Assembly (NCBI GenBank): GCA_012797975.1
Contig: JAAZOD010000026.1
Span: 62,001-126,000 of the forward strand
DNA: 64,000 nucleotides
Reading direction: 5' to 3'
Source of the DNA: Pelolinea sp.
GTDB taxonomy: Bacteria; Chloroflexota; Anaerolineae; Anaerolineales; Anaerolineaceae
In this document: piece by piece, positions 9,581 to 18,026 of the stretch
Layout of the letters: every line of letters starts with the position of its first letter
Numbering within the stretch: the stretch's first letter is position 1
Notes under the pieces: model-generated
Database searches by the model: none
Seen by the model: the letters and a program-made list of their open reading frames with translations, nothing else
What the model was told of the DNA's origin: nothing
Made by a program: the position numbers and the translations under genes

Positions 9581-11378
9581 TTGCACTTCCTGCTGCATAC
9601 AGCGATTGCCGGACTGAGTCAGGCGGGATATCCAGCATGACCACCAGGTTTTCAACGACATCATGGAATACGGGGGCGGCTACATAAGAACCCCAATACC
9701 CGATCTCCGGATCCGGTTTTTCGACCCACACATACACCAGGAACTGTGGATCATCCACGGGGCCCCATCCAACAAACGATGCATTGGATAGATTGGCGTC
9801 ATATTCACCTTCCACCGGGATTTCTGCTGTGCCGGTTTTCCCTGCTATACGGTATCCATCCACCAATGCCAAGGAACCTTCACCGCCTTCCAATGATTTT
9901 GCTAACAGTTCGTTCATGGTATCCGCTGTTTTTTCGCTGATAGGAACACTTAAAACCTGGGGCTCTGTTTCGTATGTTTCGCCATTGTCAATAATGGCTT
10001 TTACCACATGCGGCTTCATCATTTTGCCACCGTTGGCAATTGCCGAAGCAGCCGTGGCCATTTGAATGGGGGTGACGGCAACACCTTGCCCGAAGGAGTT
10101 GGTAGCCAGGTTGATGGGATACCAACCATCGTCCTCTGGAAGACTGAGCGGCCAAATTTCCTCGCCACCCAGATCGATATTGGTGCGTCTTCCGATACCA
10201 AATGCCTGCATGTAAGAGTAGAAAGCATCGGCACCTAATTTTTCGGTGGCAATCTTTGCCAGGCAAACATTGAGCGAATGTTGCAAACAGCCGAGCGCAT
10301 CCTGCTCACCCCATGATTTACGATTCCAGTTATAGATATAACTGCCATAATATTCGAAATATTGACCCACATCGAATTTATCATCGAGGTCAACTTTCCC
10401 TGAATCAATGGCTGCGGCCATGGTCAGGATCTTGAAGACCGATCCGGGTTCATACGTTTCGGAGATGGCCCGATTGAAAGGCGTCGTATCTTTCAGTTCA
10501 TCTTCATACAACCAGTACTGGTTCAAGTTGATGCGTGGTTGCGAAGCCATGGCGAGTATTTCACCATTCTTGGGATTCATCACAATGATGGTGGCAGATT
10601 TGGCTTTGAATTGCTTTACGGTTTCATCCACTTTTTCTTCTACCATGGCCTGAATTTCACGGTCGATGGTCAATACAAGGCTGGCACCGGAAGGAAGGGT
10701 GGGAGTTTCTTCGATCATATAGGGATCAAGCGGTATTTCCACGGTGACCGGTGGGCCGGAAAGGATATCGTTGTAGTATTCTTCTACCCCGTAGAACCCC
10801 TCACCATTTTTGCGGTCGCGGAATTTATAGAAACCAAGCACATTCGCGGCCAGTGTGTTTTCAGGATAACTGCGCTGTAAATGAGGATACCAGACCATGC
10901 CCCGCAAGCTGGGCAGGTCTGGATCCTCCCCTTCCGGATTGAGCGTTTCATACTCATCCTTGATCTTCGATAATGCATCGATTACACCGGATGGCAGGAA
11001 ATCGGCGATGATGCCATAGATATTTTTCCCATTACCATAATCCAACGAAGCGGTCTCCAACGCATTTTCATAATTTACGTCGGGGATCACCGAGAGCGTT
11101 TCAGCGATGGATTTGGCGTTTTTCACATATTGAAGCAAGACACCAACTTCATAAACCTCTTCATTTCCGGCTAGCAAATGACCCCAACGATCATAAATAT
11201 TTCCTCGTTCCGGATAGATGACTCTTTTTTCATACGTGAATTGCTCATCTGCCCATTCGCTGAGTTTAATATATTCATTGCTATTTTGGATGCGAAATAG
11301 CTGAAAGACGATCACGATAGCAAGGAACAGGCAGATGGCCTTGACGAAATTCAAACGCGCATCAAATTTATATTTCAT
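9564..11378 (-). CDS. ftsI: Class B penicillin-binding protein, septal transpeptidase (FtsI-like)
   Basis: Membrane-anchored transpeptidase that crosslinks septal peptidoglycan, working with FtsW. The 604-residue protein has one N-terminal TM helix (about residues 12-28), a dimerisation domain with the early motif RGNIYDRWG, then a transpeptidase domain. That domain carries the active-site tetrad SVFK (near 310), the triad SLN (near 367) and KTG in AGKTGTAE (near 515). No PASTA domain is visible at the C-terminus. Its start overlaps the ftsL-like stop as ATGA. FtsI is preferred over other class B PBPs because of its place in the dcw operon. Confidence 0.93.
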   Translation of the reverse strand: MKYKFDARLNFVKAICLFLAIVIVFQLFRIQNSNEYIKLSEWADEQFTYEKRVIYPERGNIYDRWGHLLAGNEEVYEVGVLLQYVKNAKSIAETLSVIPDVNYENALETASLDYGNGKNIYGIIADFLPSGVIDALSKIKDEYETLNPEGEDPDLPSLRGMVWYPHLQRSYPENTLAANVLGFYKFRDRKNGEGFYGVEEYYNDILSGPPVTVEIPLDPYMIEETPTLPSGASLVLTIDREIQAMVEEKVDETVKQFKAKSATIIVMNPKNGEILAMASQPRINLNQYWLYEDELKDTTPFNRAISETYEPGSVFKILTMAAAIDSGKVDLDDKFDVGQYFEYYGSYIYNWNRKSWGEQDALGCLQHSLNVCLAKIATEKLGADAFYSYMQAFGIGRRTNIDLGGEEIWPLSLPEDDGWYPINLATNSFGQGVAVTPIQMATAASAIANGGKMMKPHVVKAIIDNGETYETEPQVLSVPISEKTADTMNELLAKSLEGGEGSLALVDGYRIAGKTGTAEIPVEGEYDANLSNASFVGWGPVDDPQFLVYVWVEKPDPEIGYWGSYVAAPVFHDVVENLVVMLDIPPDSVRQSLYAAGSANDSIN

Positions 11379-11842
11379 TGCTCAACCTCCTTGCTGGAAG
11401 CTGAGAATAAAAGGTTTTGTAAGAAATCACCCAATGATTCCTGATATGCAGAATTGAGCACCACATCACCCTCCGAATCACTGGCAGGGGCAGGGGATGT
11501 TAGGCGAACTGTGCGCCCGGGATAGGAAGGCAGAACCATGTAGAAAGTATTGTCCGATGAAATTTGGGTGAAGCCTAATTTTTCTGCCCGTTTAGACATG
11601 TTGGTGTTGGAGAGCAGCCAGGCCAACTGGGTATTTTCATTGGCGATCGTTCGCTGCAATTCTTCTTTGGTATCGAGATAAGCGCGTATCTCCAGGCCGG
11701 CAGCGGCAGCTTGAGCGCTGAAGACCAGGTACAGGGCAAAGATGGTTCCCAATGTGATCACAGGCAGCACAGACAGCCCCAATTTTTGGAGCTGCTTGCG
11801 GCGGGGTGTCTGTTTATATGCCTGTATCAATTGTTTTGCCAT
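11375..11842 (-). CDS. FtsL-like cell division protein
   Basis: A 155-residue bitopic protein between rsmH and ftsI, exactly where ftsL sits in dcw clusters. It has a basic N-terminal tail, one TM helix (about residues 24-44), then a segment likely to be coiled coil (DTKEELQRTIANENTQLAWL) and a low-complexity Pro/Ala/Ser stretch before the C-terminus. FtsL proteins diverge fast, so the call rests on size, topology and position. ATG 11842, four bases past the rsmH stop, is chosen. A TTG at 11866 would add eight residues. The ribosome binding site is weak (GGATAAG), suggesting coupling to rsmH. Confidence 0.75.
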   Translation of the reverse strand: MAKQLIQAYKQTPRRKQLQKLGLSVLPVITLGTIFALYLVFSAQAAAAGLEIRAYLDTKEELQRTIANENTQLAWLLSNTNMSKRAEKLGFTQISSDNTFYMVLPSYPGRTVRLTSPAPASDSEGDVVLNSAYQESLGDFLQNLLFSASSKEVEQ

Positions 11843-11846
11843 AGTC

Positions 11847-12785
11847 TTATCCGATTTTCTGCGCAACCCGTAATTTTGCGCTGCGCGATCGGGGGTTTAT
11901 TCTAATCTCTTCATCCGATGCTGTGACAGGTTTTTTTGTGAGAATGGCTAAACTGGCTTTATGCTGGCAAGTGCATACTGGCTGTTCGGGGGGGCAGATG
12001 CAGTCCCTCGATTCTCGTTTGAAGATGTCTTTTACGATCCGATCTTCGAGAGAATGGAAAGAAATTACTGCAATCTTTCCGCCTGCACATAATTGGGTGA
12101 TCGCCAGATTGATCCCCTTTTCCAGCACAGACAACTCTTGATTCACAGCGATCCGTATTGCCTGAAAAGTGCGCGTGGCAGGATGAATCCTGGATTTTTG
12201 TCCACCGTAAACCGACTGGACCAGTTGTGCCAATTGGGTGGTGGTATGCAAGGGACGGGCGGCGCAGATGGCTTTGGCAATGGCATGCGCCTTGGGTTCT
12301 TCCCCATAGTTCCAGAGGGTGGAAGCAATCTCTTCCTCGCTCCAATCGTTGAGCAAATCGCTGGCGCGGAAAGTGGCATGATCATCGAAGCGCATATCCA
12401 GCGGTCCTGCCTGGTGGAAAGAAAAACCGCGTTCGGCTGAATCTACCTGCATGGAAGATATGCCCAGGTCGAATACGATCCCATCAACACAGTCCCATCC
12501 CACTTTTTGCAGGCATGTTTTCATCTCAGTATAAGAGATGTTAAAAATGGATGCCCGCTTTGAAAAACCACGCAGACGTTCTGAAGCAATGGCCACGGCA
12601 TGATGGTCAATGTCAAGCCCGATCAGGGAACCATCAGGTTGGCTGGCAGTGAGAATGGCTTCCGCATGCCCACCGGCACCCAGTGTGGCATCCAGATATT
12701 TACCGTTCGAGGTGGGTTTAAGGTATGCGAGGACTTCCCGATTGAGAACAGGAACGTGGGGGTAGGTCTGATCTGCTGGCATCAT
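11847..12785 (-). CDS. rsmH: 16S rRNA (cytosine(1402)-N(4))-methyltransferase
   Basis: SAM-dependent enzyme (formerly MraW) that N4-methylates C1402 in the decoding centre of 16S rRNA. The 312-residue protein starts with HVPVLNREVLAYL, then the SAM-binding DATLGAGGHAEAI, GIVFDLGISSMQVD, RGFSFHQAGPLDMR and the C-terminal ISFHSLEDRIVK, all family hallmarks. It also has a Cys cluster near residue 258 (CICPPEQPVCTC). The ATG overlaps the mraZ stop as ATGA, with GAGGAACC upstream. Second gene of the dcw operon, as in most bacteria. Confidence 0.97.
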   Translation of the reverse strand: MMPADQTYPHVPVLNREVLAYLKPTSNGKYLDATLGAGGHAEAILTASQPDGSLIGLDIDHHAVAIASERLRGFSKRASIFNISYTEMKTCLQKVGWDCVDGIVFDLGISSMQVDSAERGFSFHQAGPLDMRFDDHATFRASDLLNDWSEEEIASTLWNYGEEPKAHAIAKAICAARPLHTTTQLAQLVQSVYGGQKSRIHPATRTFQAIRIAVNQELSVLEKGINLAITQLCAGGKIAVISFHSLEDRIVKDIFKRESRDCICPPEQPVCTCQHKASLAILTKKPVTASDEEIRINPRSRSAKLRVAQKIG

Positions 12786-13225
12786 GGTTCCTCAAAGGTA
12801 AGGTCCAAATATTCAAGCTTCTTATCCTTTAGATCAGATTTTTGAAGTTGATCCGATTCCGAATTCCACTGTGAGGCAGACCATATTTCAAAATAATCGC
12901 CAGACCCTGTAAGAACCACATTGACATCCAAGTTGACCATGTCACGCAGGTTCTGTGGAATCAGGATTCGCCCCATTTTATCGGTTTCAACCAGCACGCC
13001 GTAAGAATAGAACATGCGGCGCAATTTGCGTGCAAACGGATCCATGATATTATGAGTGCGTAACTTGTGAGATAATACTTCCAGATTATGTTGACTCATA
13101 CACATCAGGTTATTGTCAAAACCCAACGTGATATAAGTGCCTTCTTCGAGATCTTCACGAAAACGGGCAGGGATGGTCAATCTCCCTTTGTCATCGATTG
13201 TGTGTTCATACTGCCCGAAGAACAT
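12782..13225 (-). CDS. mraZ: Transcriptional regulator MraZ
   Basis: DNA-binding ring-forming protein of the AbrB/SpoVT fold that represses the dcw operon it heads. The 147-residue protein has two MraZ repeats: the first has DDKGRLTIPARFRE near residue 11, the second TDKMGRILIPQNLRD near residue 80. The ATG at 13225 has AGAGG upstream. Four direct repeats of MraZ-box type lie 45-80 bases upstream of this start, on top of the transcription start, which fits autoregulation as described for E. coli MraZ. Confidence 0.96.
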   Translation of the reverse strand: MFFGQYEHTIDDKGRLTIPARFREDLEEGTYITLGFDNNLMCMSQHNLEVLSHKLRTHNIMDPFARKLRRMFYSYGVLVETDKMGRILIPQNLRDMVNLDVNVVLTGSGDYFEIWSASQWNSESDQLQKSDLKDKKLEYLDLTFEEP

Positions 13226-13252
13226 CTGTTCTACCTCTTAGAATAACCAGAA

Positions 13253-13269
13253 CGCCGGTAAAACCGGCG
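13253..13269 (-). other. Short hairpin in the mraZ 5' leader
   Basis: CGCCGGT and ACCGGCG flank an AAA loop, giving a perfect 7-bp GC-rich stem between the MraZ boxes and the mraZ ribosome binding site. It has no U-tract, so it is not a terminator. It may affect mRNA stability or mraZ translation. Function unknown. Confidence 0.5.
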
Positions 13270-13334
13270 CTCCACTTTCACCCATATTTCTCCACTTGTT
13301 CCCACATTATATAGTACTTTTGGGTGAAATTCAA
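13270..13334 (-). promoter_or_regulatory. dcw operon promoter with four MraZ boxes
   Basis: On the minus strand, -35 TTGAAT (13329-13334) and -10 TATAAT (13306-13311) are separated by exactly 17 bp. Directly downstream are four 6-mers at an exact 10-bp period: GTGGGA (13300-13305), GTGGAG (13290-13295), ATGGGT (13280-13285) and GTGGAG (13270-13275). MraZ is known to bind TGGGN-type direct repeats at about one helical turn in mraZ promoters. The boxes cover the expected start site, so bound MraZ should block initiation or promoter escape. Confidence 0.85.
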
Positions 13335-13390
13335 GATAATTTTGACAAAAATGGAAGGAAAAAAAGATTCAATTTAACGATAGTTAAAAG

Positions 13391-13428
13391 AAAAAAGGGA
13401 AGCAATTATATTATTGCTTCCCTTTTTT
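13391..13428 (-). terminator. Intrinsic terminator, possibly bidirectional
   Basis: A 10-bp stem GGGAAGCAAT / ATTGCTTCCC (13397-13406 with 13413-13422) closes a 6-base loop and is flanked by A6 on the left and T6 on the right. It therefore reads as a terminator on both strands. On the minus strand it ends the lipoprotein gene at 13444 and insulates the dcw promoter. Confidence 0.85.
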
Positions 13429-13443
13429 ACGACGCTGAATTAC

Positions 13444-13974
13444 TTATTTAAAGCAGTCGGATGGTTTAATGCTACTATTGCGGCTGCCGCAAAAAGCGTT
13501 GCTGCTGCTCATCCGGCCGGTGAACAGATTCTCCGAAGAATCCATATAGATTGTGAATTCTCCTTCTGTTCCATCGGTGTTTTCCCATGTTCCCTTCACC
13601 GTTCCGCCATCTTCCTGAATGGTGCCGATGAAGGAGATGGAGTTGTGATTGGTCAACACGGTTGAGCCGCTGATCTTATCACCTTGGACAAGAAAATCGA
13701 TGGTATATCCCTTGCTGCTATCACCCATCCAGATAGTCCATTGGTCATCCCAGTCCACATCCATTACGACAACTGCGGTGGGTGCGGGGGTTGCACTGGC
13801 AGCCGCCACCTGATCTTCAGGCGCTGCTGTGACCAGAACGGTAATGACCTGGGGAACCAGGGTGGGAATAACAATTTCCTCTTCATTGCTCTGGAAGAAT
13901 GGGAAACTGCAAGCTACCGATATGATAGCCAAACAACAAATTGAAATGATCGCAAGTTTTAGGGGCGTTCTCAT
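13444..13974 (-). CDS. Predicted lipoprotein, unknown function
   Basis: A 176-residue protein with a lipoprotein signal peptide ending in the lipobox ISVAC (Cys near residue 22). An acidic and Thr/Pro/Ala-rich linker follows (to about residue 65), then a small beta-rich domain of about 100 residues with WTIWMGD, GSTVLTNH and GTWENTDGTEGEFTIYMD. The outer domain probably folds as a small beta-barrel or sandwich. I do not recognise the family. The start has a strong AGGAGGAA upstream. It forms a single-gene unit ending in the terminator at 13391-13428. Confidence 0.75.
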   Translation of the reverse strand: MRTPLKLAIISICCLAIISVACSFPFFQSNEEEIVIPTLVPQVITVLVTAAPEDQVAAASATPAPTAVVVMDVDWDDQWTIWMGDSSKGYTIDFLVQGDKISGSTVLTNHNSISFIGTIQEDGGTVKGTWENTDGTEGEFTIYMDSSENLFTGRMSSSNAFCGSRNSSIKPSDCFK

Positions 13975-14144
13975 TGGGTTCCTCCTGTTCCATTCAATAT
14001 AATTGTATGTAAAACGATAAAAAATACAATATCGATTCTAGATCCATTTCAATGACGATTGACGAATCGAAATGGTCATCCTCGTTTTTGCGTTCACTAC
14101 AAACGAAAAAAGGAAAACAGGAAAACAGTTTTTGTTGTTTGTGG

Positions 14145-14248
14145 TAGAATGATGTGCTCGATGGAACTTCCATCGAAACCGAGATCTTGCAAGTTTGAAG
14201 CGCCTTGCTGGTTTCAGAAGGGTGCTTTTTTTATTAATAGGAGAAAGA
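14145..14248 (+). promoter_or_regulatory. Leader of the DEAD-box helicase gene with terminator-like hairpin
   Basis: A likely -10 TAGAAT (14145-14150) puts the start near 14157, though the -35 is poor. The transcript would begin with a perfect 8-bp stem TCGATGGA / TCCATCGA around a 3-base loop (14158-14176). A second hairpin follows (about 14199-14206 with 14219-14226, two wobble pairs, inner CTG/CAG extension) and then T7 (14226-14232), like an intrinsic terminator. The ribosome binding site AGGAGA is at 14239-14244. The layout suggests transcription attenuation ahead of the gene. Confidence 0.6.
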
Positions 14249-15931
14249 ATGGATTTGAATTTCAATGATTTGGGCCTGGATGAACAATATCTGCAGGCAG
14301 TAGACCGACTGGGTTTTCAAAAACCCACACCCATCCAGAGCATGGCTATCCCTGTGTTGTTGGAAGGGAGGGATGTTCTGGGCCAGGCTCAAACCGGCAC
14401 GGGAAAGACCGCTGCTTTTCTTTTGCCAATATTGCAGAATATCCAACCCGGTATTGGATGTATTCAAGCATTGGTTCTTGCGCCTACCAGGGAATTGGCC
14501 ATTCAGATTGCGCAGGAAGCAAAAAAGATTGCGCAATTCACAGCCATTCGTATTGCAACGGTATATGGTGGACAGTCTTATGATATCCAGATCAGAGAAC
14601 TGAAGAATGGAGTGGATATGGTGATTGCAACCACCGGGCGCCTGATGGATTTGATCCGAAAAGATGTAATTGATTTGGACCAGGTACATTACTTGATCCT
14701 GGATGAAGCGGATGAGATGTTGGAAATGGGTTTTATTGAAGATATCGAAACGATCTTGACCCATTTGCCCAATGTGGAACAAAAAGGGTTATTTTCCGCG
14801 ACTATGCCCAAAGAAGTACGTCTGCTGGCGAATAAATACCTTGTAAAACCGAAAGAGATCATGATCAATCCTTCGAATCGTACCTTGGAAGAGATAGAAC
14901 AGCGCTGTTATTTTGTGCGTCAGGACGGTAAATTTGCAGCATTGCTGAAAATTTTAGAGATGGAGATGGTGCAGAGTGCATTGGTCTTTGTGCGCACAAA
15001 AATGCGTGCTCAGGAATTGGCTGATGATCTGGCAGAGCAAGGGTATGCTGCCAAAGCCATGCATGGAGATCTGAACCAAAAACAGCGTGAATCCGTCTTG
15101 CTAAGTTTTCGAAAACATCAGATCACAATGATGGTGGCGACCGATGTGGCAGCACGTGGTTTGGATATCAAAGGGGTATCGCATGTCATTAATTATGATA
15201 TTCCGGATGATCCAGAAGATTATATCCACCGCATTGGCAGGACGGGGCGTGCAGGATGCCGTGGAAATGCGATCTCCTTGATTTCAAAAAAGGAAGGTGA
15301 AAGATTCCATAAGATAGAGTCTTTTTCCCACCAAACGGTCATAGAATGTGCGGTTCCATCCCGTGGAGAAATTTTAGCCAAACGGGATGAGGTATTTATT
15401 CAGAGATTATTGGATTCAATGAAAAATACAGATTTGGAACGGGAGCGCGCCATGGTGCGACAATTGGCTGATCGTGATTTTTCAGCGCTTGATCTTGCTG
15501 CCGCTGCATTCAATTTGCTGCGCAACAATGAAAGTCCGCTACCAGAAGAGCACCGTTCTCCGGAAAAGTTTTCCCATGGGGAGAGATCACTTAAAAATGG
15601 ATCTTTAAAAGAAGTCAGTCACATTTCCAAAAAGCATGGATCTTCTTCTCGTTCGAAGAACAAAGGCGAATTTTCAGAGCATAAACAGGAAAAGGGAATG
15701 GTTTGCTTGAAAATGAATTTGGGTAAGAAACAAGGGCTGCGCCCCGGGAATGTGGTTGGAACGATAACCGGCGAATTGGGTATATCTGGAAAAACAATTG
15801 GGAAGATCCATATTTATAACGACCATACGCTGGTGGATGTATCTGAAAACCATGTTCAGGCAGTGCTTGCCAATAGTAATGGCAGCTACAAAGTGAATGG
15901 AAGACCTGTTTATTTGACCAGGGTTGAATGA
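14249..15931 (+). CDS. DEAD-box ATP-dependent RNA helicase (CsdA/DeaD type)
   Basis: RNA helicase that remodels structured RNA in ribosome assembly, mRNA decay or cold adaptation. The 560-residue protein shows the Q motif, motif I AQTGTGKT, PTREL, motif II DEAD near residue 155, SAT, then the second RecA domain with VATDVAARGLD and HRIGRTGRAG. A charged Ser/Lys/His-rich linker (about 440-485) leads to a C-terminal DbpA-type RNA-binding domain with GLRPGNVVGTITGELGI. ATG 14249 has AGGAGA upstream; an earlier start at 14195 would lie inside the leader hairpin. Whether it corresponds to DeaD or DbpA is not certain. Confidence 0.95.
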   Translation: MDLNFNDLGLDEQYLQAVDRLGFQKPTPIQSMAIPVLLEGRDVLGQAQTGTGKTAAFLLPILQNIQPGIGCIQALVLAPTRELAIQIAQEAKKIAQFTAIRIATVYGGQSYDIQIRELKNGVDMVIATTGRLMDLIRKDVIDLDQVHYLILDEADEMLEMGFIEDIETILTHLPNVEQKGLFSATMPKEVRLLANKYLVKPKEIMINPSNRTLEEIEQRCYFVRQDGKFAALLKILEMEMVQSALVFVRTKMRAQELADDLAEQGYAAKAMHGDLNQKQRESVLLSFRKHQITMMVATDVAARGLDIKGVSHVINYDIPDDPEDYIHRIGRTGRAGCRGNAISLISKKEGERFHKIESFSHQTVIECAVPSRGEILAKRDEVFIQRLLDSMKNTDLERERAMVRQLADRDFSALDLAAAAFNLLRNNESPLPEEHRSPEKFSHGERSLKNGSLKEVSHISKKHGSSSRSKNKGEFSEHKQEKGMVCLKMNLGKKQGLRPGNVVGTITGELGISGKTIGKIHIYNDHTLVDVSENHVQAVLANSNGSYKVNGRPVYLTRVE

Positions 15932-15959
15932 TTTCCTTGGAAAATGAGTGATCGATTTT

Positions 15960-16547
15960 TTACCCCGGTTTTGCTTGCTTCTCTGCTTTGATCTCCTCAG
16001 CAGGTCTCAGGGGAACACTTAACTCATGACAGGGTTCTTTGCTCCGGTCAACTCTCCATAAATAAAGATCTTCTTTATTCACTGGATTGTTCTTCATTTC
16101 AGTCAAATATTGCAAAAGCAACTGTGCTGATCGGATCATGATGTGGGTACATCGCGATTGTGCGCCACCAGTATAAGCTTGCTGTTTTAAGGTGGAGCAA
16201 TGGGATGTTTTGAATTCGTCCAAAAAACGCTGCCAGTAGCCCCTGGCTATTGCCGAATCGTAGCGAGCATCTCCGTTTACATCAATCCGTCCATAAACTG
16301 CTCCAATTAGCAAGATTCCGACCGTCAATCCACCGCAATGACTGCTCATAGATTCTGCCATCCCTCCATGCAGAATGGCGGTCATTTTGAGAATAGTTTC
16401 ATTGAGTTCGACTTTGGGCAGTAAGTAAGGCCACAATGCCCTGATCAGTGTTTCGGAACAGTGATAGCCGGAAGCATGCAGGTCAACGACCACATCCTTT
16501 ACAGCGCGCAATGATCCGTCATCCTTAAAATATACAATGTTTTCCAT
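15960..16547 (-). CDS. C_GCAxxG_C_C family putative redox protein
   Basis: A 195-residue soluble protein with the cysteine pattern of the C_GCAxxG_C_C family: one Cys in GYHCSETLI (near residue 30), HCGGLTVGILLIGAVYG (near 80), then two further single cysteines, HCSTL and SRCTHIM. Members are proposed to bind a redox cofactor or metal, but no reaction is established. The second motif reads CGGLTVG where the family has GCAxxG, so it is slightly divergent. The ATG has AAGGAAA upstream. It is convergent with the helicase gene, 28 bases away. Confidence 0.75.
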   Translation of the reverse strand: MENIVYFKDDGSLRAVKDVVVDLHASGYHCSETLIRALWPYLLPKVELNETILKMTAILHGGMAESMSSHCGGLTVGILLIGAVYGRIDVNGDARYDSAIARGYWQRFLDEFKTSHCSTLKQQAYTGGAQSRCTHIMIRSAQLLLQYLTEMKNNPVNKEDLYLWRVDRSKEPCHELSVPLRPAEEIKAEKQAKPG

Positions 16548-16744
16548 GAAAGGGTTTCCTTAAATATCCGTAATTCTTTGATCCATATCATTACATATGG
16601 TGAAATGAATTTTAGCAAATATATCCTCATTCTTGAGCATTAAAAAGACTTTTCTCTCCCTTCTTTTCCTTTCCAATTCGGGATATGATTTTGCGCGAAG
16701 TTGGTATACTTTCAACGAATGTTTTTATTGCAGGTCATGAGGTC

Positions 16745-17707
16745 ATGATGAAAAAAGTTTGGATAGATACAGATCCTGGTATCGATGATACCTACGCTAT
16801 TGCCATGCTGTTGGAAGATCCGCGAATTGAGATCGTGGGAGTTTCCACAGTTTTTGGAAATGTGACCGTGGATAAAACCACACGCAATGCCAAGCTGCTG
16901 CTGGAAGCAGCCGGAAAAGCACAAGTGCCGCTCGCCTGTGGGGCGGCCAATCCATTATATGTTCCATTGGATACTTCACCTTTTGTGCATGGTGCCAATG
17001 GTCTGGGCGATATGCCGCTCCCTGAAGCATCGATGCAGGAGTGTCCTCTGCGTGCGCCGCAGGCCTTGATTGATGCAATTCTCAATAATCCGCATGAAAT
17101 CACCTTATTACCGATCGGACCACTTACCAATATCGCCATGGCGATCATCCTTGAACCGCGTATTGTGGATCTCGTGAAGGAGGTGGTCATCATGGGTGGG
17201 GCAGTGCATTGCCCGGGGAATATTACCCCGGCTGCTGAAGCGAATTTTTTCCATGATCCGCATGCTGCCCAAATTGTAATTGGCGCAGGTTGGAAGGTGG
17301 TGCTGGCTGGTTTGGATGTGTGCAACCGCGGATTGATCCCGCAGCAGATGCTGGAAAAGATCGGCAATGGAAAAAGTCCTTTAGCACCCTATATGAAAGG
17401 ATCTCTGCCATTCTTTAAAAATTTCTTAAAACTTTTTGAAATGGGAGATGCCGTAACCCTTCCCGATACCATGGCTGCTGCTTATTTATTGGACCCCACC
17501 ATGTTCACGGTGAAAAGTGAATACTTGTTTGTTGAAACGGAAGGCAGTTGCCAGGGCCAGTCGTTGGCTGTTCCGCGTGGAAAATGGTATGAAGATCCGG
17601 GGAGCAAAGTGCGTTATCCTGCGGATGACCATATCCAGATAGTGGAGGTCTTGTTGGATGTTGATCCGTGTAAATTTCTGGAATTGTTGGATAGATTGCT
17701 GGTCTGA
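16745..17707 (+). CDS. Nucleoside hydrolase (IunH/RihA family)
   Basis: Hydrolyses the N-glycosidic bond of ribonucleosides for base salvage. The 320-residue protein opens with the calcium-binding signature DTDPGIDDTYAIAML, has the ribose-site segment VHGANGLGDMPLP and the LLPIGPLTNIAMA helix near residue 120, and VIMGGAVHCPGN downstream. The His/Asp-containing C-terminal LPDTMAAAYLLDP is also present. Substrate (purine or pyrimidine) cannot be told. ATG 16745 (ATGATG, with GAGG upstream) is chosen over a start 60 bases earlier because the family N-terminus begins there. Confidence 0.9.
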   Translation: MMKKVWIDTDPGIDDTYAIAMLLEDPRIEIVGVSTVFGNVTVDKTTRNAKLLLEAAGKAQVPLACGAANPLYVPLDTSPFVHGANGLGDMPLPEASMQECPLRAPQALIDAILNNPHEITLLPIGPLTNIAMAIILEPRIVDLVKEVVIMGGAVHCPGNITPAAEANFFHDPHAAQIVIGAGWKVVLAGLDVCNRGLIPQQMLEKIGNGKSPLAPYMKGSLPFFKNFLKLFEMGDAVTLPDTMAAAYLLDPTMFTVKSEYLFVETEGSCQGQSLAVPRGKWYEDPGSKVRYPADDHIQIVEVLLDVDPCKFLELLDRLLV

Positions 17708-17840
17708 TAACGACCCAAAAAGATGGGGTGAATCACTTTGACAAACGGATGCTCGCTATATTTTATTTCAACGAGCTTTTTATGTAATTAATTAGCAAAA
17801 GTCAAATAGACATTCGAGGAATTGACCGAGATGGAATTCA

Positions 17841-17868
17841 TTTACAATCAAAATCAAAATTGTATAAT
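17841..17868 (+). promoter_or_regulatory. Promoter ahead of the PAS/HD-GYP gene pair
   Basis: TTTACA (17841-17846) and TATAAT (17863-17868) are 16 bp apart. Transcription from here gives a leader of roughly 185 bases before the ATG at 18062. The rest of the gap 17708-17840 shows no gene. Confidence 0.6.
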
Positions 17869-17989
17869 ATGAATAACCCACGCACCTTCCATGGCTGAAT
17901 GGATATCAGCTTCGATATGCAACGATGTTTTTATGAATTGGAAAAGCTGGACCATATAATTTACAAAATGGGGTCTGGCGAATTTTGGG

Positions 17990-18026
17990 AAAAAACATGC
18001 CGCAAAATATCTCTGGCATGTTTTTT
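17990..18026 (+). terminator. Terminator hairpin inside the PAS/HD-GYP leader
   Basis: A 12-bp inverted repeat ending ACATGCC / GGCATGT (17990-18001 with 18015-18026) finishes in T6, the form of an intrinsic terminator on the plus strand. It lies about 35 bases before the ATG at 18062 and about 115 bases after the promoter at 17841-17868. It can therefore act as an attenuator for the genes behind it. Upstream leader DNA can form small stems (TCCAT/ATGGA and ATATC/GATAT near 17887-17920). Confidence 0.65.
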
